Assembly (NCBI RefSeq): GCF_001625305.1
Contig: NW_017804376.1
Span: 248,001-312,000 of the forward strand
Length of the DNA stretch: 64,000 nt
Origin: Branchiostoma belcheri
Lineage: Eukaryota > Chordata > Leptocardii > Amphioxiformes > Branchiostomatidae
Reading direction: 5' to 3'
Shown: piece after piece, positions 22,614-47,717 of the stretch
Numbering within the stretch: the first letter of the stretch is position 1
Layout of the letters: each line of letters opens with the position of its first letter
Position numbers and translations under genes: made by a program
The notes under the pieces: model-generated
What the model saw: only the letters and a program-made list of their open reading frames with translations
Databases searched by the model: none
What the model was told of the DNA's origin: nothing

Positions 22614-25100
22614 TATCAATCCAAAATCATTTCCCTTGCAAACTAATAGCACCAGGTTGAGATAGATCCTTGCGTACTTTGTGTCAGACATCACGAGCGT
22701 TACCTCATGAAGATAACAAGTACTGAAGGTACTGTAGGTTTCCTAGGTTTTAGCAATACAGCTAATGATTCAACACATACAGAATCTAATACAGTTCCTG
22801 CCTTCATCTATAATTGTAGGGACTAAATTGTCTTTTCAATGCGCCAGAAACTTGGTCACTGACTAGAAGGTTCCTCCTAGCATCAGATAGAATCAACTCA
22901 CAGGCTACGTTAGACCTGCTTCTTTTTCCATCACAATTTCGACACCTAAAAACGAGAATCTCTACCGATCTTGGAAACTGTCGCGCTACTGGTACAAGTC
23001 CTGACATGTTAAAAATAAACTGCAACATGTTTGATCTGTCCCTGTGCTTACTAACAACGTCACAGAGAATAATACACAAACTCTGCAGCGCTCCGGTCAA
23101 ATACCTACTTGGACTGAAAATAAAATACTTCATTTGCAAGAGATTACAACATTTCGGACCACAATTGGTTCTCCTGTCAACTATGCTTAAAAGTGGCTAT
23201 CTTTTACTTTGTAGTGGAAAATGCTTATACAGAATTTTTTCATTTCGCTTTCAGAGGCTATCAACTTGTACAAAAATAGAGAATTTTATATCCTTTTTCT
23301 TTCCACACGAGCGTACTGGTGTGCTGGCTGGCACAGGCACGTGGAGGCATTAGGACGACAATGTGCCGGCCCCAACGTAGCCAGCACGGTTCAAAGATAT
23401 GTACACTCTCAATCATCCGTTGTATAATGTTTTAACTGCTAAGAGAAGTTGGGCCACACGCTTCACTCTACCTCAGTCCCAGGGAAAGGCGTTAGTTCTA
23501 TGTTCTGGGCTGCCCCAGACCCCCTGGTTTTGACATCTGCGCCGACAATGGCAGATTAACGCTTCATATGTTACACTTGGGTCCACTCGTCTGAGTGAAC
23601 AATGCACCCCGCACATGGAGTGAATACTTAGCTCACTCAACATCAAACTGAACACGTCCACTCTTCTAGAGTGAACACTTTGAATCTGTTCACTCCCCAT
23701 TTTAACAGGAATGGCTTGCTTACCCTTAGTGACAGCTAGTTTTAACTCTCAGAGGGAACAAACCTCTGGATGATTTGTCTTGGTCGTAGCCCTGGTACTG
23801 AGGTACCCTTCACATCTCAAATTCCGTTAGCAAAAAATGGTCATGTATAATATACAGTGCAGTACTTAAAAATGTTGTACAGAGATCGGCTGTCCACCTA
23901 TAAACAGCCAACAGTCCTGACGGAGCTACCAGTATACAATACACCTGGCAAAAATGGGTGTGGGAAAAGCGACACCTAGCAGATTCCAGAGGGATTCCAG
24001 GTACTTGAAGACGATTCAGCGCAGTCCGTGCACGGAATCGCAAACTCCACGGGAGCTGGTTGAACAATTCTGTGGCCCTGACGCGGCCGCTAGTCTGGAG
24101 TCCTAAAGTCAGTGGTCCTGTGCCACACACACACACGGAACCCCACCGGAATTTCCTGGAATTTTGAATCAACAACTGCTTTTTTCTTGCAGAATCGTGG
24201 ATACAGGATCGTCCATTCCCTGACTTGTTGGATTTTTTTTCCGTAGTAACATCTGAGTCTCTACACAGCACAGGCTCCCGGCGGAGCGGGGAGTAAAACA
24301 GAACAGCAGCTCTCGTTCGTCAGAAATATTCGCTACTCCTACCAAAAAACCTTGTCAACGAACGTGGTTATTTAAACACGGAAACAAGTTAATAGTAAAC
24401 AACTCCAATAATACTCCCATGGTCCTTTGCAACTCTGGAAAGCCTTGTACGAATTGCCGTCAATGGGACAGCGACATATGTATAATTTTACAGTTGTAAA
24501 ATGGCTGGATAGTATATAAAGTCTTCATGCCTATAAGCCTTACCCTTAATACAGGCATATTCAGAATGCTTAACAATGGTAAAAGCTTCAGTAAATGTCA
24601 ACTGTAAGACAATGTCAACAACTACTGGTTGGCATTCTTCCTTCATAAAAATCCCTCGAGTTTTCACCCAGCCTAGCCCTCCTTTTTTGAAGTTGACCCT
24701 TCTTTCTTTTGTAACACTTAAATTTAAACTCTTGCACACGGGCTTTTGTTGGACTTTCTCTGTCATTCCTTTATGTTACCCTGCTTAACACTTCAGTGTG
24801 AAGGCTTCCTGCAATGCAGTATTTTCGTTTTTATGTTTTCCCTATCAGGATATAATATTGCATCTTTGCCTTGTCCACATATACTTCATGCTATATCAAG
24901 TTACAAGGCCATGGCCAGTGATGCAGATATAATGACTTTTCTTTTTTACCTTGCATGATAAGATATGAATGAGCTTCGGTAGGTCCCAGGTAATCTCTCA
25001 AAGGATCATGGGATTGTGTGCCACATGGGGACGGGGTGACTACTATACTAATGATATCTACTAGTCTGGCAACCATTGTGGGGGCTCGGGGAGGTCAGAC
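22614..25100. other. gene-free stretch downstream of DDX3
   Basis: No exon can be supported. The part next to 25100 is probably the 3'UTR of the minus-strand helicase gene, but no clear AATAAA-type signal is visible on the minus strand close to the stop. Frames at 22804-23139 and 23810-24271 on the minus strand show no known domain. A short run of GAGTGAACA/CACTC repeats lies at 23585-23700. Confidence 0.45.
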
Positions 25101-37064
<11,964 letters not shown>

Positions 37065-37412
37065 AACTAGAAAATATCGTGGACGATTTTCTCCTTAAAC
37101 TATCAGTGAACTGAAATTTTCTGAAATGGTCTAACAAAAGATGGTGGCATCGGAAACTACTTATACCATCGGCCTCTGACGTCATATCTGATCACATGGT
37201 CTAAATAAAGACTGCTGATTGGCCAAAAATTCCAACTGGGTAAAAGGTTACAGAAAAATTGTCAAAATTCGTAAAATATTTTAAGGAAAAAATAATTTTT
37301 GCACAAATAAGCTTTTTCATTATAATTTAATGACAAAAATACATCAATTCGAGCAGAAACAAGCTATTCAGAAAAAAGTGAAAATCTTGCATAGGTAATT
37401 ACATCCGGGTAT
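37065..37412. promoter_or_regulatory. bidirectional promoter between DDX3 and RPL8
   Basis: Only about 350 bp separate the DDX3 start codon (37064, minus) from the RPL8 pyrimidine tract (37413, plus). It contains a full CRE, TGACGTCA at 37177-37184, an inverted CCAAT box (ATTGG at 37218-37222) and a YY1-like AAGATGGTGGC at about 37139-37149. No TATA box is obvious. The motifs are seen directly; their use is inferred from their commonness in housekeeping promoters. Confidence 0.65.
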
Positions 37413-37441
37413 CTTTCTCTTTCCCAGTGTCGGCCATCACG
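37413..37441 (+). promoter_or_regulatory. RPL8: RPL8 noncoding exon 1 with 5' TOP tract
   Basis: The pyrimidine run CTTTCTCTTTCCC (37413-37425) is a typical terminal oligopyrimidine start of ribosomal-protein mRNAs, whose translation is controlled by mTOR/LARP1. It is followed by a short leader and a donor (GTGGGT at 37442 or GTAAAA at 37446). The next exon starts at 38078, seven bases before the ATG. The exact start and donor are inferred. Confidence 0.65.
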
Positions 37442-38084
37442 GTGGGTAAAAATTTTGAAGATATGTGTATTCCATCCACCATCATCTCCTCTTATACACA
37501 TTCTCCAAGATCGAAATTATTACCATCTAGTAGTAGAAATCATAAAGTATTAAGATATATAGTTATTTATTGCTTAAACCCCCTTTGTGAATCTTTACAT
37601 GTACTACTTTGTGACTACTGAAACAGAGAAGAACTTGTAAAGTGTATGACAACATTCAACGTGGGTTGTGGGAGGGGGGTGAAGTCAACTTGGAAGCCCT
37701 GCCATCATTTTCTGTACATTCTTAGGTTATGAAACCTGAATACCTAGTTGCTACGTAGGACTATCTTGTGAGCTATCCTAAATATTGAAGGTTTTCTGGT
37801 GTAAGACTTGGTATAGGTAAGCTGGACAGGATGTGTCACTAAATTTTATAAAATATATGACCTGATGCTAGTGGTTCACACCATGAAAAGAATCCATTTT
37901 TGACATAGCCAGATACTTAAAATTCCTCTTTCAAGAAGATATATTATTTTTTTAAATTCTTAAGCACCCCCTCCCCCTCATATCTCAATGGGGGGGGGCT
38001 ACAGAACTTGAAGGTGTTGAAAAGGAAATGTAAGTGGAAGGAATATTTGGTTCCTGAACTCTCACTTTCCTTTGCAGTCTCAAG

Positions 38085-40608
38085 ATGGGACGTGTGATCC
38101 GAGGACAGCGTAAAGGTGCGGGTAGCGTCTTTACTGCCCACACGAAACATCGCAAGGGGGCTGCCAAGCTCCGAGCTCTCGACTTCGCAGAGAGACATGG
38201 ATACATCAAGGGTCTAGTCAAGGTAGGCATTAGTAGGCATGATTATGAAGCTTGTAGAAATACCTGGTGAAAGATATTAGAAACTTCATTTTAAGGACAA
38301 GATGGACATGCTTAAAGTCCATTGATTCGGTTTCGAGTATGTTGTCTCAAAAAAAAATGTTTTGGGCCTAAAATGAGATTTTGCACCAATTTGGAAGTGC
38401 ATACTGATGATATATTTTATTTAGCAGGTTTCTATAATGTGTATAACATTTATTTGATTCTAAGCCTAAGCTTTTGATAAACAACCATTTTGACTACAGG
38501 ATATCATCCATGACCCTGGCCGTGGAGCCCCTCTGGCCAGAGTGATGTTCAGGGATCCTTACCGGTACAAGAAGCGCACAGAGACATTCATCGCTGCCGA
38601 GGGCATGTACACCGGCATGTTTGTGTACTGTGGCAAGAAGGGTAGGTAGCTGCTATTCTGTGTGTGTTGCATGATTTTGAATGAATGTAGTGTACAACGC
38701 TAAACCATGTCATGTATATGAGGAGAGTAGAGTAGAATCTTCAGCCTGGTAGGACATCTGTCCAGTTTGGACTGCTCATTTTTATGTCTCGTCTAGCCAA
38801 CCATCATGGTGGGTTTTTGTGCTTGGTGAAGTATCCCGTGTGTATGTGTGAGTCAGTTTACAAACCCTCCAATGTTCAAGCCAAAAGACAGTGGTGTGTA
38901 GTGCATCAACAATGGCATGGTGATTTTGTTGTGCTCTTGATGGTAGCTTCTTCAGTGTCTTTGCTGTTCTCACTTTGTGGTTCAAGTGTTGCTGTGATGC
39001 AAAAGATTTTGGTTGGCTTGAAGGGTTAGCTATAGTCTGCTCTTTGGCATTATTTTAGTGAAGAGCCTGATGGCGAATAGACCATCCTTCAGACTAGGCT
39101 TCAAACCACTGCACATGAAAGAACCCAACACACTTATCAAGCAGAGGAAAGATGAGGGGTGACCTTTTGTGCTTGGCCAAATTATAAGAGCATTATTTTT
39201 CCTATCTGTCACTTAATGACCAAAGTTTTTGCATCTCTCTTCCAGCTATCTGAGAATATCTCGCAAAGTTAGCATGGATAAAGAAAAAATGAACTGTTGA
39301 TATTTGCAGCTGATATTTTTGTGAATTTAATGTGTTTGATGTAATCACTTTGCAGCCATCCTGAAGGTTGGAAACACCCTGCCTGTGAGTCAGATGCCTG
39401 AGGGGACCATCATCTGTAACGTTGAGGAGAAGGGTGGGGACCGTGGTTCTCTGGCCCGCTGCTCCGGAAACTACGCCACCGTCATCTCACACAACCTGGA
39501 GGCCAAGACCACCCGCATCAGACTGCCATCTGGATCCAAGAAGGTGGTGGCATCTGGCAACAGGGCTACCATCGGTGAGCAGGGTGTTTCGTTTTTTCAG
39601 CTTGTACCTTTGGTAGCAGATATGGCAAGAGAGGAAAATTCAGAATAGCTGCTGACTATGTCAGTTCACAAAGTAGTCACAGTCTTCAACTGTAACTTGT
39701 CCGACCATAATTCACCCTCAGGAACCCTTAAAATGGAGTACCCCAAAAAGATTATGTAAACTGCTTGTCCCACGTTCATGTTCTATATGTAAACTTTGCA
39801 TCCTTGTGTGATAGGATGTCTTCACAAATGTCAGGTTTGAAAACTACATTGGTAGAAGGGAGCATAAAGTAATGAATGTCACCATAGTTTGTATCTTAAT
39901 GGAATCCTCTTGACTGCAGGTATTGTTGCTGGAGGTGGACGTATCGACAAGCCTATGCTGAAGGCAGGCAGGGCGTACTTCAAGTACAAGGCCAAGAGGA
40001 ATGCCTGGCCACGTGTCCGTGGTGTGGCTATGAACGTAAGTCTTCCATTAATAAGAGTTCAACTTGATGGACTGTGTCTATTTTCATACATGTCCTATTA
40101 CTGTCTACTACATTGCATTTTGACTTAAAAGAAACTTTAGTGCTTCACAGTGAAAATTGTTAAATTTGAATGCTTTTTCACGTAGTTTCCGTAGTTAGAA
40201 AAGCTCAAAATCTCGTATGCTGGGCTTCTGAATCTAAAGGAATAAGTGGTATTTTATGGACTCGTTTGCATGGTTAGGAATATGGAAACCAAATAATTTA
40301 TACAAGACAAACCAGTATGTATTCACCACGTTGTCAAGATAACCTGCCGTTTGCCCCCAACATTACCTTTACTTTCGTGATCTGTAAAATTGTCTCTAAC
40401 CAAGAACAAGATAACGTTAAAACTGATTGAATTTCTCTTCTCTTCTTCCCCCCAGCCTGTTGAGCATCCCCACGGTGGTGGTAACCATCAACATATCGGT
40501 ATGCCCTCCACCGTCCGGAGGGACACCTCCGCTGGTCGTAAGGTCGGTCTCATCGCTGCCCGCCGTACCGGCCGTCTGCGCGGTAGCAAGGCCACGGAGA
40601 AGGACTAG
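38085..40608 (+). CDS. RPL8: 60S ribosomal protein L8 (uL2)
   Basis: Five coding exons, 38085-38222, 38500-38641, 39356-39574, 39920-40035 and 40456-40608, join in phase to 255 residues (human 257). The protein opens [16 protein letters not shown] and ends [12 protein letters not shown]. Diagnostic uL2 stretches include [50 protein letters not shown] and [13 protein letters not shown]. The histidine in GGGNHQH lies in the conserved loop of uL2 that reaches the peptidyl-transferase region; its hydroxylation by RIOX1 is known for the mammalian protein. The ATG follows a noncoding exon through the acceptor TTTCCTTTGCAG. Introns are 277-714 nt; I found no convincing snoRNA in them. The gene is divergent from DDX3 across a short shared promoter. 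Confidence 0.97.
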
Positions 40609-40653
40609 ACAACACCTCTTCACATTCTGCAATTACCTACAGGGGAAAATAAT

Positions 40654-40659
40654 AATAAA
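40654..40659 (+). terminator. RPL8: RPL8 polyadenylation signal AATAAA
   Basis: AATAAA lies 46 nt after the stop codon, giving a short 3'UTR as is usual for ribosomal-protein mRNAs. Confidence 0.75.
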
Positions 40660-40679
40660 AAAACTACATGCCAAATACT

Positions 40680-43600
40680 GTGTCTGTTTATCCTTTGTGT
40701 CAATTTGTCTGTTAAGAATAGCTGTATGTAAGGTTAGTCACAGTGGGTGAAAATACCACAGTCATATGCAGGTAGGTTAGAGTCAATCAAGTATTTCTGA
40801 TGTCCACCTGCACCTCATCAGCACTGGTATATAAGTGTCAGATGATACTGCCAGTTTGTGTTACTCTACAGTCATGACAGCCTCATCCCTGTCAGGCTAA
40901 TGATAGGATAATAAAATAAAACTTGAAGTAAATTGGTTCAAATGTTTTTCGTTATGAAGCATTCCTCAGGCATTTTACCAAAATTTCACCTGTCAAGGGG
41001 TCACAATACTTGAGAAATGGAAAGGAAATACTTGTATGTGGTTTAGTCTTGTCACAGCTGGCTTGTTTGTTGTCACACCTAACTGTTCTGTGAGGTGTGT
41101 AGCATAAGTACATGCATGTGTGCACACTGGGAGAAGCGAAGGTATGCAACCGAGTGAGCAGAGATCAGGACATAACAGGCCACGGCCTTCTTTCCTGGAA
41201 GACGTATCAAGGTATCAAGGTATGTGTGGACACGTACATTGCAAATCTTGAACATGGCAAGGGCAAGTGTATGAGACGTTAATACTAGAAGGTATGCAAG
41301 CTTAAGGAAAAAGCATTGGCCTTGAAGAGGGTTAGATCATTGTAGCGAAATGTGCTTGTGAAATAAGAAAGTTGGGAGAAAAGAGCTCTGATCTGAAAAT
41401 TTGGTGGCCTACCCACACTGCGGTACGTAAAGCATATGCTAGATGGCGCTGTTGCAACGTTGGCCAAGATGACAAGACTGCTGGCACATGATCGAAGACA
41501 AAACGGAAATTCATCTTAATTCATCTCATAAATGATATGTATAGTAAAGTTGTAGATTACCAGTAGATAGAAAAGAAATGTTACAGGGAAGAGAACATAT
41601 TTTATGTTCACCACATTAATTGTGATTGTCTGATAGTGAAAGCCAATGCAAGATCATAAAAACATCCAGAAGCCCTTGAAGTTAGAATAATCAAGGAGGT
41701 TCGAAAAGAAATTATCCATGATAGATGACAAAAAAACAACAACAACATACCCCCATTTCTTTAGTGCACACAACTGCGTGATCTTGTACTGAAATACATA
41801 CCATGCCGTCGCAGGTACACATTTCCAGGTGCCCCTGCTATTTCCAACTAGCGCTTCCGCCGCATGATTGTTTACCAACGAAAGAAAAACATGGGAAACG
41901 GGATACCGACTACAAGACGTACAGTGAAAGAAAGTTAAATCAAACTGACACGTTTCTATTCTCTGTAGGCAGGAATCTTAAAAGTGAAATCCAATGACGT
42001 CAACAACGTTTATTTCTGTGCCACAGAATGGGGGATCGTCATTTATCGGAGATCTGTGGCTGAATTAGCCTGATGATACAGACATTGTGGGAAAAATTAT
42101 GGTTCATTTTCTATTGCCCATTTTACGTGAAGTGATCCGTAGAGGCACTTTTTAATCTACTAGAATAATGTCAGGTCGTTCTTGTTGTCGAGACAGTTGA
42201 TCTCGGCATTCATAATTGATGAAATCTACGGGATAATCATTACGTCTGAACTGTGTTATGATCAGTCGCCAACGCTGTACGGATCACATTGGATTATTGT
42301 TACGATATCACATCATATCATATCAGTGCGCTCTCGTGATATGCAGAAACGAAAGTATTTCTTTTCATTTTTGTTTCCTGTTCACGTAACGTTTTCTGTG
42401 TTGACTCATAATCATACTTTCTTTTACTTACTGAACATTTCGTTTGTATATGTTTTCAGTAAACCCCTTTTCAGTAAACCCCTTTTAGAGGAAAAATTCA
42501 GCGCAGCCAGAAACCGTCCGTCCCAATATCCATGGCGCATTTAAAAATGAAGGGTTCTAGAATTCTGAGGTCGGTCTTCTGAGTATTGCCCTGTCGGATC
42601 TGCCTTTTAGACTTGTAAATATCTGATTGTCTGCATTTATTTTCATCTATATTTCTTATGTAACTACAACAACGTTAACGTAACTCGTGAGGAATTAGTT
42701 GACGGTTCTTCTCTAGCTGTATCAATGTTTTCTCTTCCTTCCATATCACCCATATTCAATAGGACGCGTTTGGGCGAAACATGTCCATGTCGACGTCCAT
42801 GAAATGTCCATAATTTACAGACGATCGACGGAATTTTTAAAAATCTTTGCATTTTTTTTCTGTACTGATGATGAGAAACATGCTAGTGCTTTAACACCTG
42901 AGCGGCATGCCCAGACATGCCTTCCATACATCGCCTGCGTGTCGGATGAATGTGTAATACTGCGACAGGTTGTAATGCTCTCTTAATTCCGCAAGGACCT
43001 CATTTTGGCGCGATCCCAACACAGAATGTCACTCGGCATTACACACCACTGGTCTACCGATTCCAGCATTTTGTGGAAGCAAGGAGTTTTCAATAAAGAT
43101 AAAGATGGAAAGCGGCAAACTGTGTCACAACAATGTTCTGTGTACAATTAATATTATACCTCATCAATAATGATACATCACGTAAAAAAAAAGTAGCCTC
43201 TACCAGGCTAGCTTCGGGAGGAAGCTGGAAAGAGTAGAAATCAGGCGGAGCTTCGGGAGCGGCAAACTGCTCTCTCCAGCAGACAAACTCCCCTGGCATG
43301 TTATCTCTCTATTTGGCCGATTTCTACTCTTTCCAGCCGCCTCCCGAAGCCCGGTAGAGGCTATAAAAAAGTACGAAACGCGCTATGAAATATGCGTAAA
43401 ATGTGCGTCCTAAAAGACCTAAGATATGCTTTGCAAAACGTTTGACATCAATTTAACACCTAACACATTAACATTTCGTTACGGCAATGTGACCAAAGTG
43501 GCAACAGATAATTTTTTTTTCGTGATTTAACGTTATACAAGTTATCGGCAGATGATATGGAAGATAAACAGAACGTCTTCGTAACGCCACAGGCCTCATT

Positions 43601-44480
43601 TAACCGTTCGGTAGATAAGAAGATGAAATTTAGATTAAGGACGGAAACATTCTTTATTACAACATCGTTTTTGTCGAACTACTTTTCATTTTAGTATCAT
43701 ACCGTTTCATCTTTTTGTTTTCCATAGGTTGTAAGACGGTGTTTACTATGAGTCATTTAATTGCAGCTAGCTAGGGATTGTGCCCGCACTCAGAGTACCT
43801 CTCGTGGGGATATAATTAGAAGGGATTTTCGTTGTCATTCGTAGACCCTACCTCGTGCCTATGAAATCATCCAATTTTCTATGTGGCAATTTCCATATCG
43901 CCAGATCTGCCCAGTAATGTTTATATTTCTGGTTCAATCTTTGTGCAACTTCGTGTCAGTTCTTTGTCGTTATCCAGTGTCAGTCTCTTTCCTTTTTCTT
44001 GAAGTAACAACACAAGACGATGTCATGACTGTCACTTGTATCTGAAGTCATAATAATGACGTGTTGTTGAGGCCGGAAAATCGAAGGAATCTCAAGATTT
44101 CTCAAAGTCTTTCGGTTCTCAGATAGTGTCACCAATCTTGAGATTTGAAAGGGCAATGATCAACGGTGGAAAGATATTTCATTTTTACCGATTTTCAAGG
44201 CTATGATACATGGAAAAGCCGGTTGTTTGTCGGTCTCATCTTCCTCATAAAAAGTCTATTGAGAAACAAATGTCTGGCAAAAATACTAAGTTGGTGGAAT
44301 TTTGTCGTCTAAAAATGGTCAAAAGAGCTCAAAAGAAAGATATAGGAACACAACTGTGTGTTTTTATCTTATCATTGGGCAGATATCCAGTTGTCTACAA
44401 TCGGTTCGCAAAATTGACATTTTGACAAAGACGATCCTCCTCGGAAAGTTACTTGTTTGGCTCTTGCTCTACTACTGGGG
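40680..44480. other. gene-free intergenic stretch between RPL8 and the MAP4K gene
   Basis: AT-rich sequence without a supportable exon. It contains the palindromic element 43194-43363 and a small duplication CAGTAAACCCCTTTT near 42455-42486. Frames such as 42182-42544 have no recognisable domain. Confidence 0.5.
43194..43363. mobile_element. foldback MITE, TAGCCTCTACC family, 170 bp
   Basis: TAGCCTCTACCAGGC at the left and GCCCGGTAGAGGCTA at the right are inverted. Inside, CTGGAAAGAGTAGAAATC pairs with GATTTCTACTCTTTCCAG, so nearly the whole element can fold into one hairpin. A partial copy lies at 7459-7590. Flanks are A-rich, so the target duplication cannot be read. Confidence 0.8.
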
Positions 44481-44742
44481 AGGTCCCCTACCCAGCAGTC
44501 TGTGCGCGAGCTCCTCCCAAAGACGTCGGTTTGTGAATGGGTCGCGGGCGTCGGAAGTCGAAATTCCCTTGATTTTTTCTACCGGACGACAACTCAAGCG
44601 GGGTTGGAACATGATTCAGGGACCTATGGACCCTCGGTGACCTGAAACATCAAGAAATTCCGGCGGTGAGCGGAAGGGAGAGACAAGAGAGCCACGGAAG
44701 TTCATTGGTACCTGACTGTCGGGGAGCCCTGCTAACACAAAG
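44480..44742 (+). promoter_or_regulatory. probable 5'UTR/promoter of the MAP4K gene
   Basis: A GC- and CpG-richer block precedes the start codon. The sequence around the ATG, AAGATGGCGC, also fits a YY1-type initiator element. The start of transcription is not determinable here. Confidence 0.4.
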
Positions 44743-45400
<658 letters not shown>

Positions 45401-47628
45401 TGACAGGTCTGTCTTTAAAAAATGTTTCTCGTCTTGGCGCTGTTGTTTCGCTGAGGAGATGGATTCAGCGTAACCTGTCCCTTATCTGGTTTAAGTGGGT
45501 CGTTTAATTTTCCTCGGCAGGATGCTTTAGATTGGGGCATGTCGTCAGAAGTCTGTGAAACATGGGCGTGTGCCAGTTAATCGAGTATTCTACCTGAATA
45601 GATTTTCCGTTAGTATCTGTCAATTATCTTTCGTGGCAAAAATCCATCGTGGGAAATGGACACGCCGCTTCTTAGTACTTCCCCCCTCCCTTTTTTTCTA
45701 GAAATCAACGTCATCATATGTTTTGGTGACTAGTACTTGTATTCCGCAACGCTTCCTGTTGTTTATCTTTTTTGTCTGTTCCTGTCTGGGCGACAATAGT
45801 CCGGTAATACAAGGTATGGTTCAGGATGCTGATCCGCATTGTTTTGGGTATTACTGACAGGAAGTTTTGTGCATACCTTAGAACACAGGTAACTGTCCTA
45901 ACTCAGAATAGTAATAGCACAGATATGGGCAAACATTCGCACACTCAAACAGCTGACTCGATTAATAAATCATTAAATGACATCACTTATTTGCATTGAA
46001 CAAGTAGTACTTGTCTCCCAATGCTCTGTACATAACTTGTTTTAAAAATGGAATCAAATGCTTTTACATAAATTTAATTGGAAATTCATTGTGAGAAAGT
46101 GGTTGTGAAAAATCAGCTTGACCACTCATTGGCACTACGCTGATTATAGGTTAGGCGCTTGCAGGGATTTTGTGGGCCGTCAGAAATTTGACACGCAGTG
46201 AATGGATGGTGGTAGACTATTGGGTCCATAAGACTGCTGGAATTGTCATGGTAATTATACTGGACACTGGCCCTGGAGCAGGGCACCTAACTGGGGTATA
46301 AGGTCAGAGGTCAGTGGTCAAGCATTTCCAAAAGTGTTACAGTATTTAATACTTTATGAACCAAGTCAGGTTGGTTAAAAACTTTTGAAGAACACAAACA
46401 AAAATGTAGATTTGAGAGATGATTATTTCTAGGAAGTTAGCATGTTCTGAATATGTGGGTCAGTATTTAATTGAATGAAAGTGCTTGGAAGTGTGAAAAA
46501 CAGTAATTGTGATCCAAAAAACCTGTTTAGCTCTTGTCTTGTAACAGATAGCTTTTGGCTAGAGGTGTCAGGCTTGTGCGATCGTTAACATCTGGCCTTA
46601 ACGACTAGTTTTCAGCCGGTTAACGCGTGTGAGATGTTGGACAATTTTTGGAGGGTATACGTCTCTGTGATATCCTGCTTGGTATGCAGCAGATGTCCCC
46701 TGCATACAGGGGAACTGTGTGGGTGTGCATATTGCTCCAAAAGAAATCTGATAAACAGAGGGGAGAAAATATTTCCTTTGTGACTTGGTCGAAAATTTGA
46801 TTGTGTCCTCCCCCCACCGAGTGATGGCTGCCTGGCACAGATTTATTGAGGTGCCTGTTTTCAATTAAACATATCTGTGCTGCAGCATGCTGAAGGAATA
46901 AAGACATCTGGGTTGGTATCAAACATCACTGACTAGTAGGAGTAGGGGAGGCCTTCTAATAAATTACAGTATTGGGTTTTCCCCCTATTGCAATTCAGGC
47001 CAGACAGGGGTATAAGTCAGCAGTACTAGTGGAAAAGGAGGGATTAGATTCAATTGAATCAATACATCTTTGCTATTCCATCTGTTGAAATATGGCTTTT
47101 ACACAATTTTTTTTCTAACGCAATGTTTGGCTCAATGATAGAAGTGAATATCATTATGTACTAGTACTGATCAATGGATGCATAACCTCCCTATTTGCTA
47201 TGGTTGTGCATCGCTTTATCTGCATCCGCAATTTCGATAAGGACATGTATTGAATATTCTGCTCCATTGCAAACCTACGTTGCTTGCAGTAGTCCTTTTG
47301 ATATGAAAGAAGAATTCTGTGTCACGATTTTTGTATTTCACAGCACCAAGGGTATTTGCATATTGGTAATATGTTGGTGGTTGTTACAATTACCAGTGTG
47401 GGATGAGAAAGTGGTACTTTCAGGTTACCATGGTGATGAATAATGGTCTTTCAGGAGGCCTACAAAGGGGCTGGCTGATAAGTCGTGGCACAAGGAGCAG
47501 GGGTCTTTGTGTATTGACGTCTTAGTTTTGAGTCAGCTGGATGCTTTGTAACATGGCCTAGCATCCTCAATGTCATTGGCAGCCTGTAGGTTCAACTGTA
47601 GGTTGCAAACTTGTATCAAAACATAAAT

Positions 47629-47717
47629 ATTGAGTATGGCTTGAATCTTAAAGAAAAAATTGTTCTATTTAATGTAGAGTATGGCTTGAATCTTCAAGAA
47701 AAAAATTGTTCTATTGG
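47629..47717. repeat. short tandem duplication (about 43 bp, two copies)
   Basis: GAGTATGGCTTGAATCTT followed by AAGAAAAAATTGTTCTAT occurs twice in succession with small differences. Confidence 0.8.

Noticed and set aside
23810-24271. 153-codon minus frame
   Set aside because: No known domain, no supporting splice sites, ordinary composition; probably chance.
38420-38500. TGATGA in RPL8 intron as a snoRNA start
   Set aside because: No D box CTGA within the expected 60-100 nt downstream.
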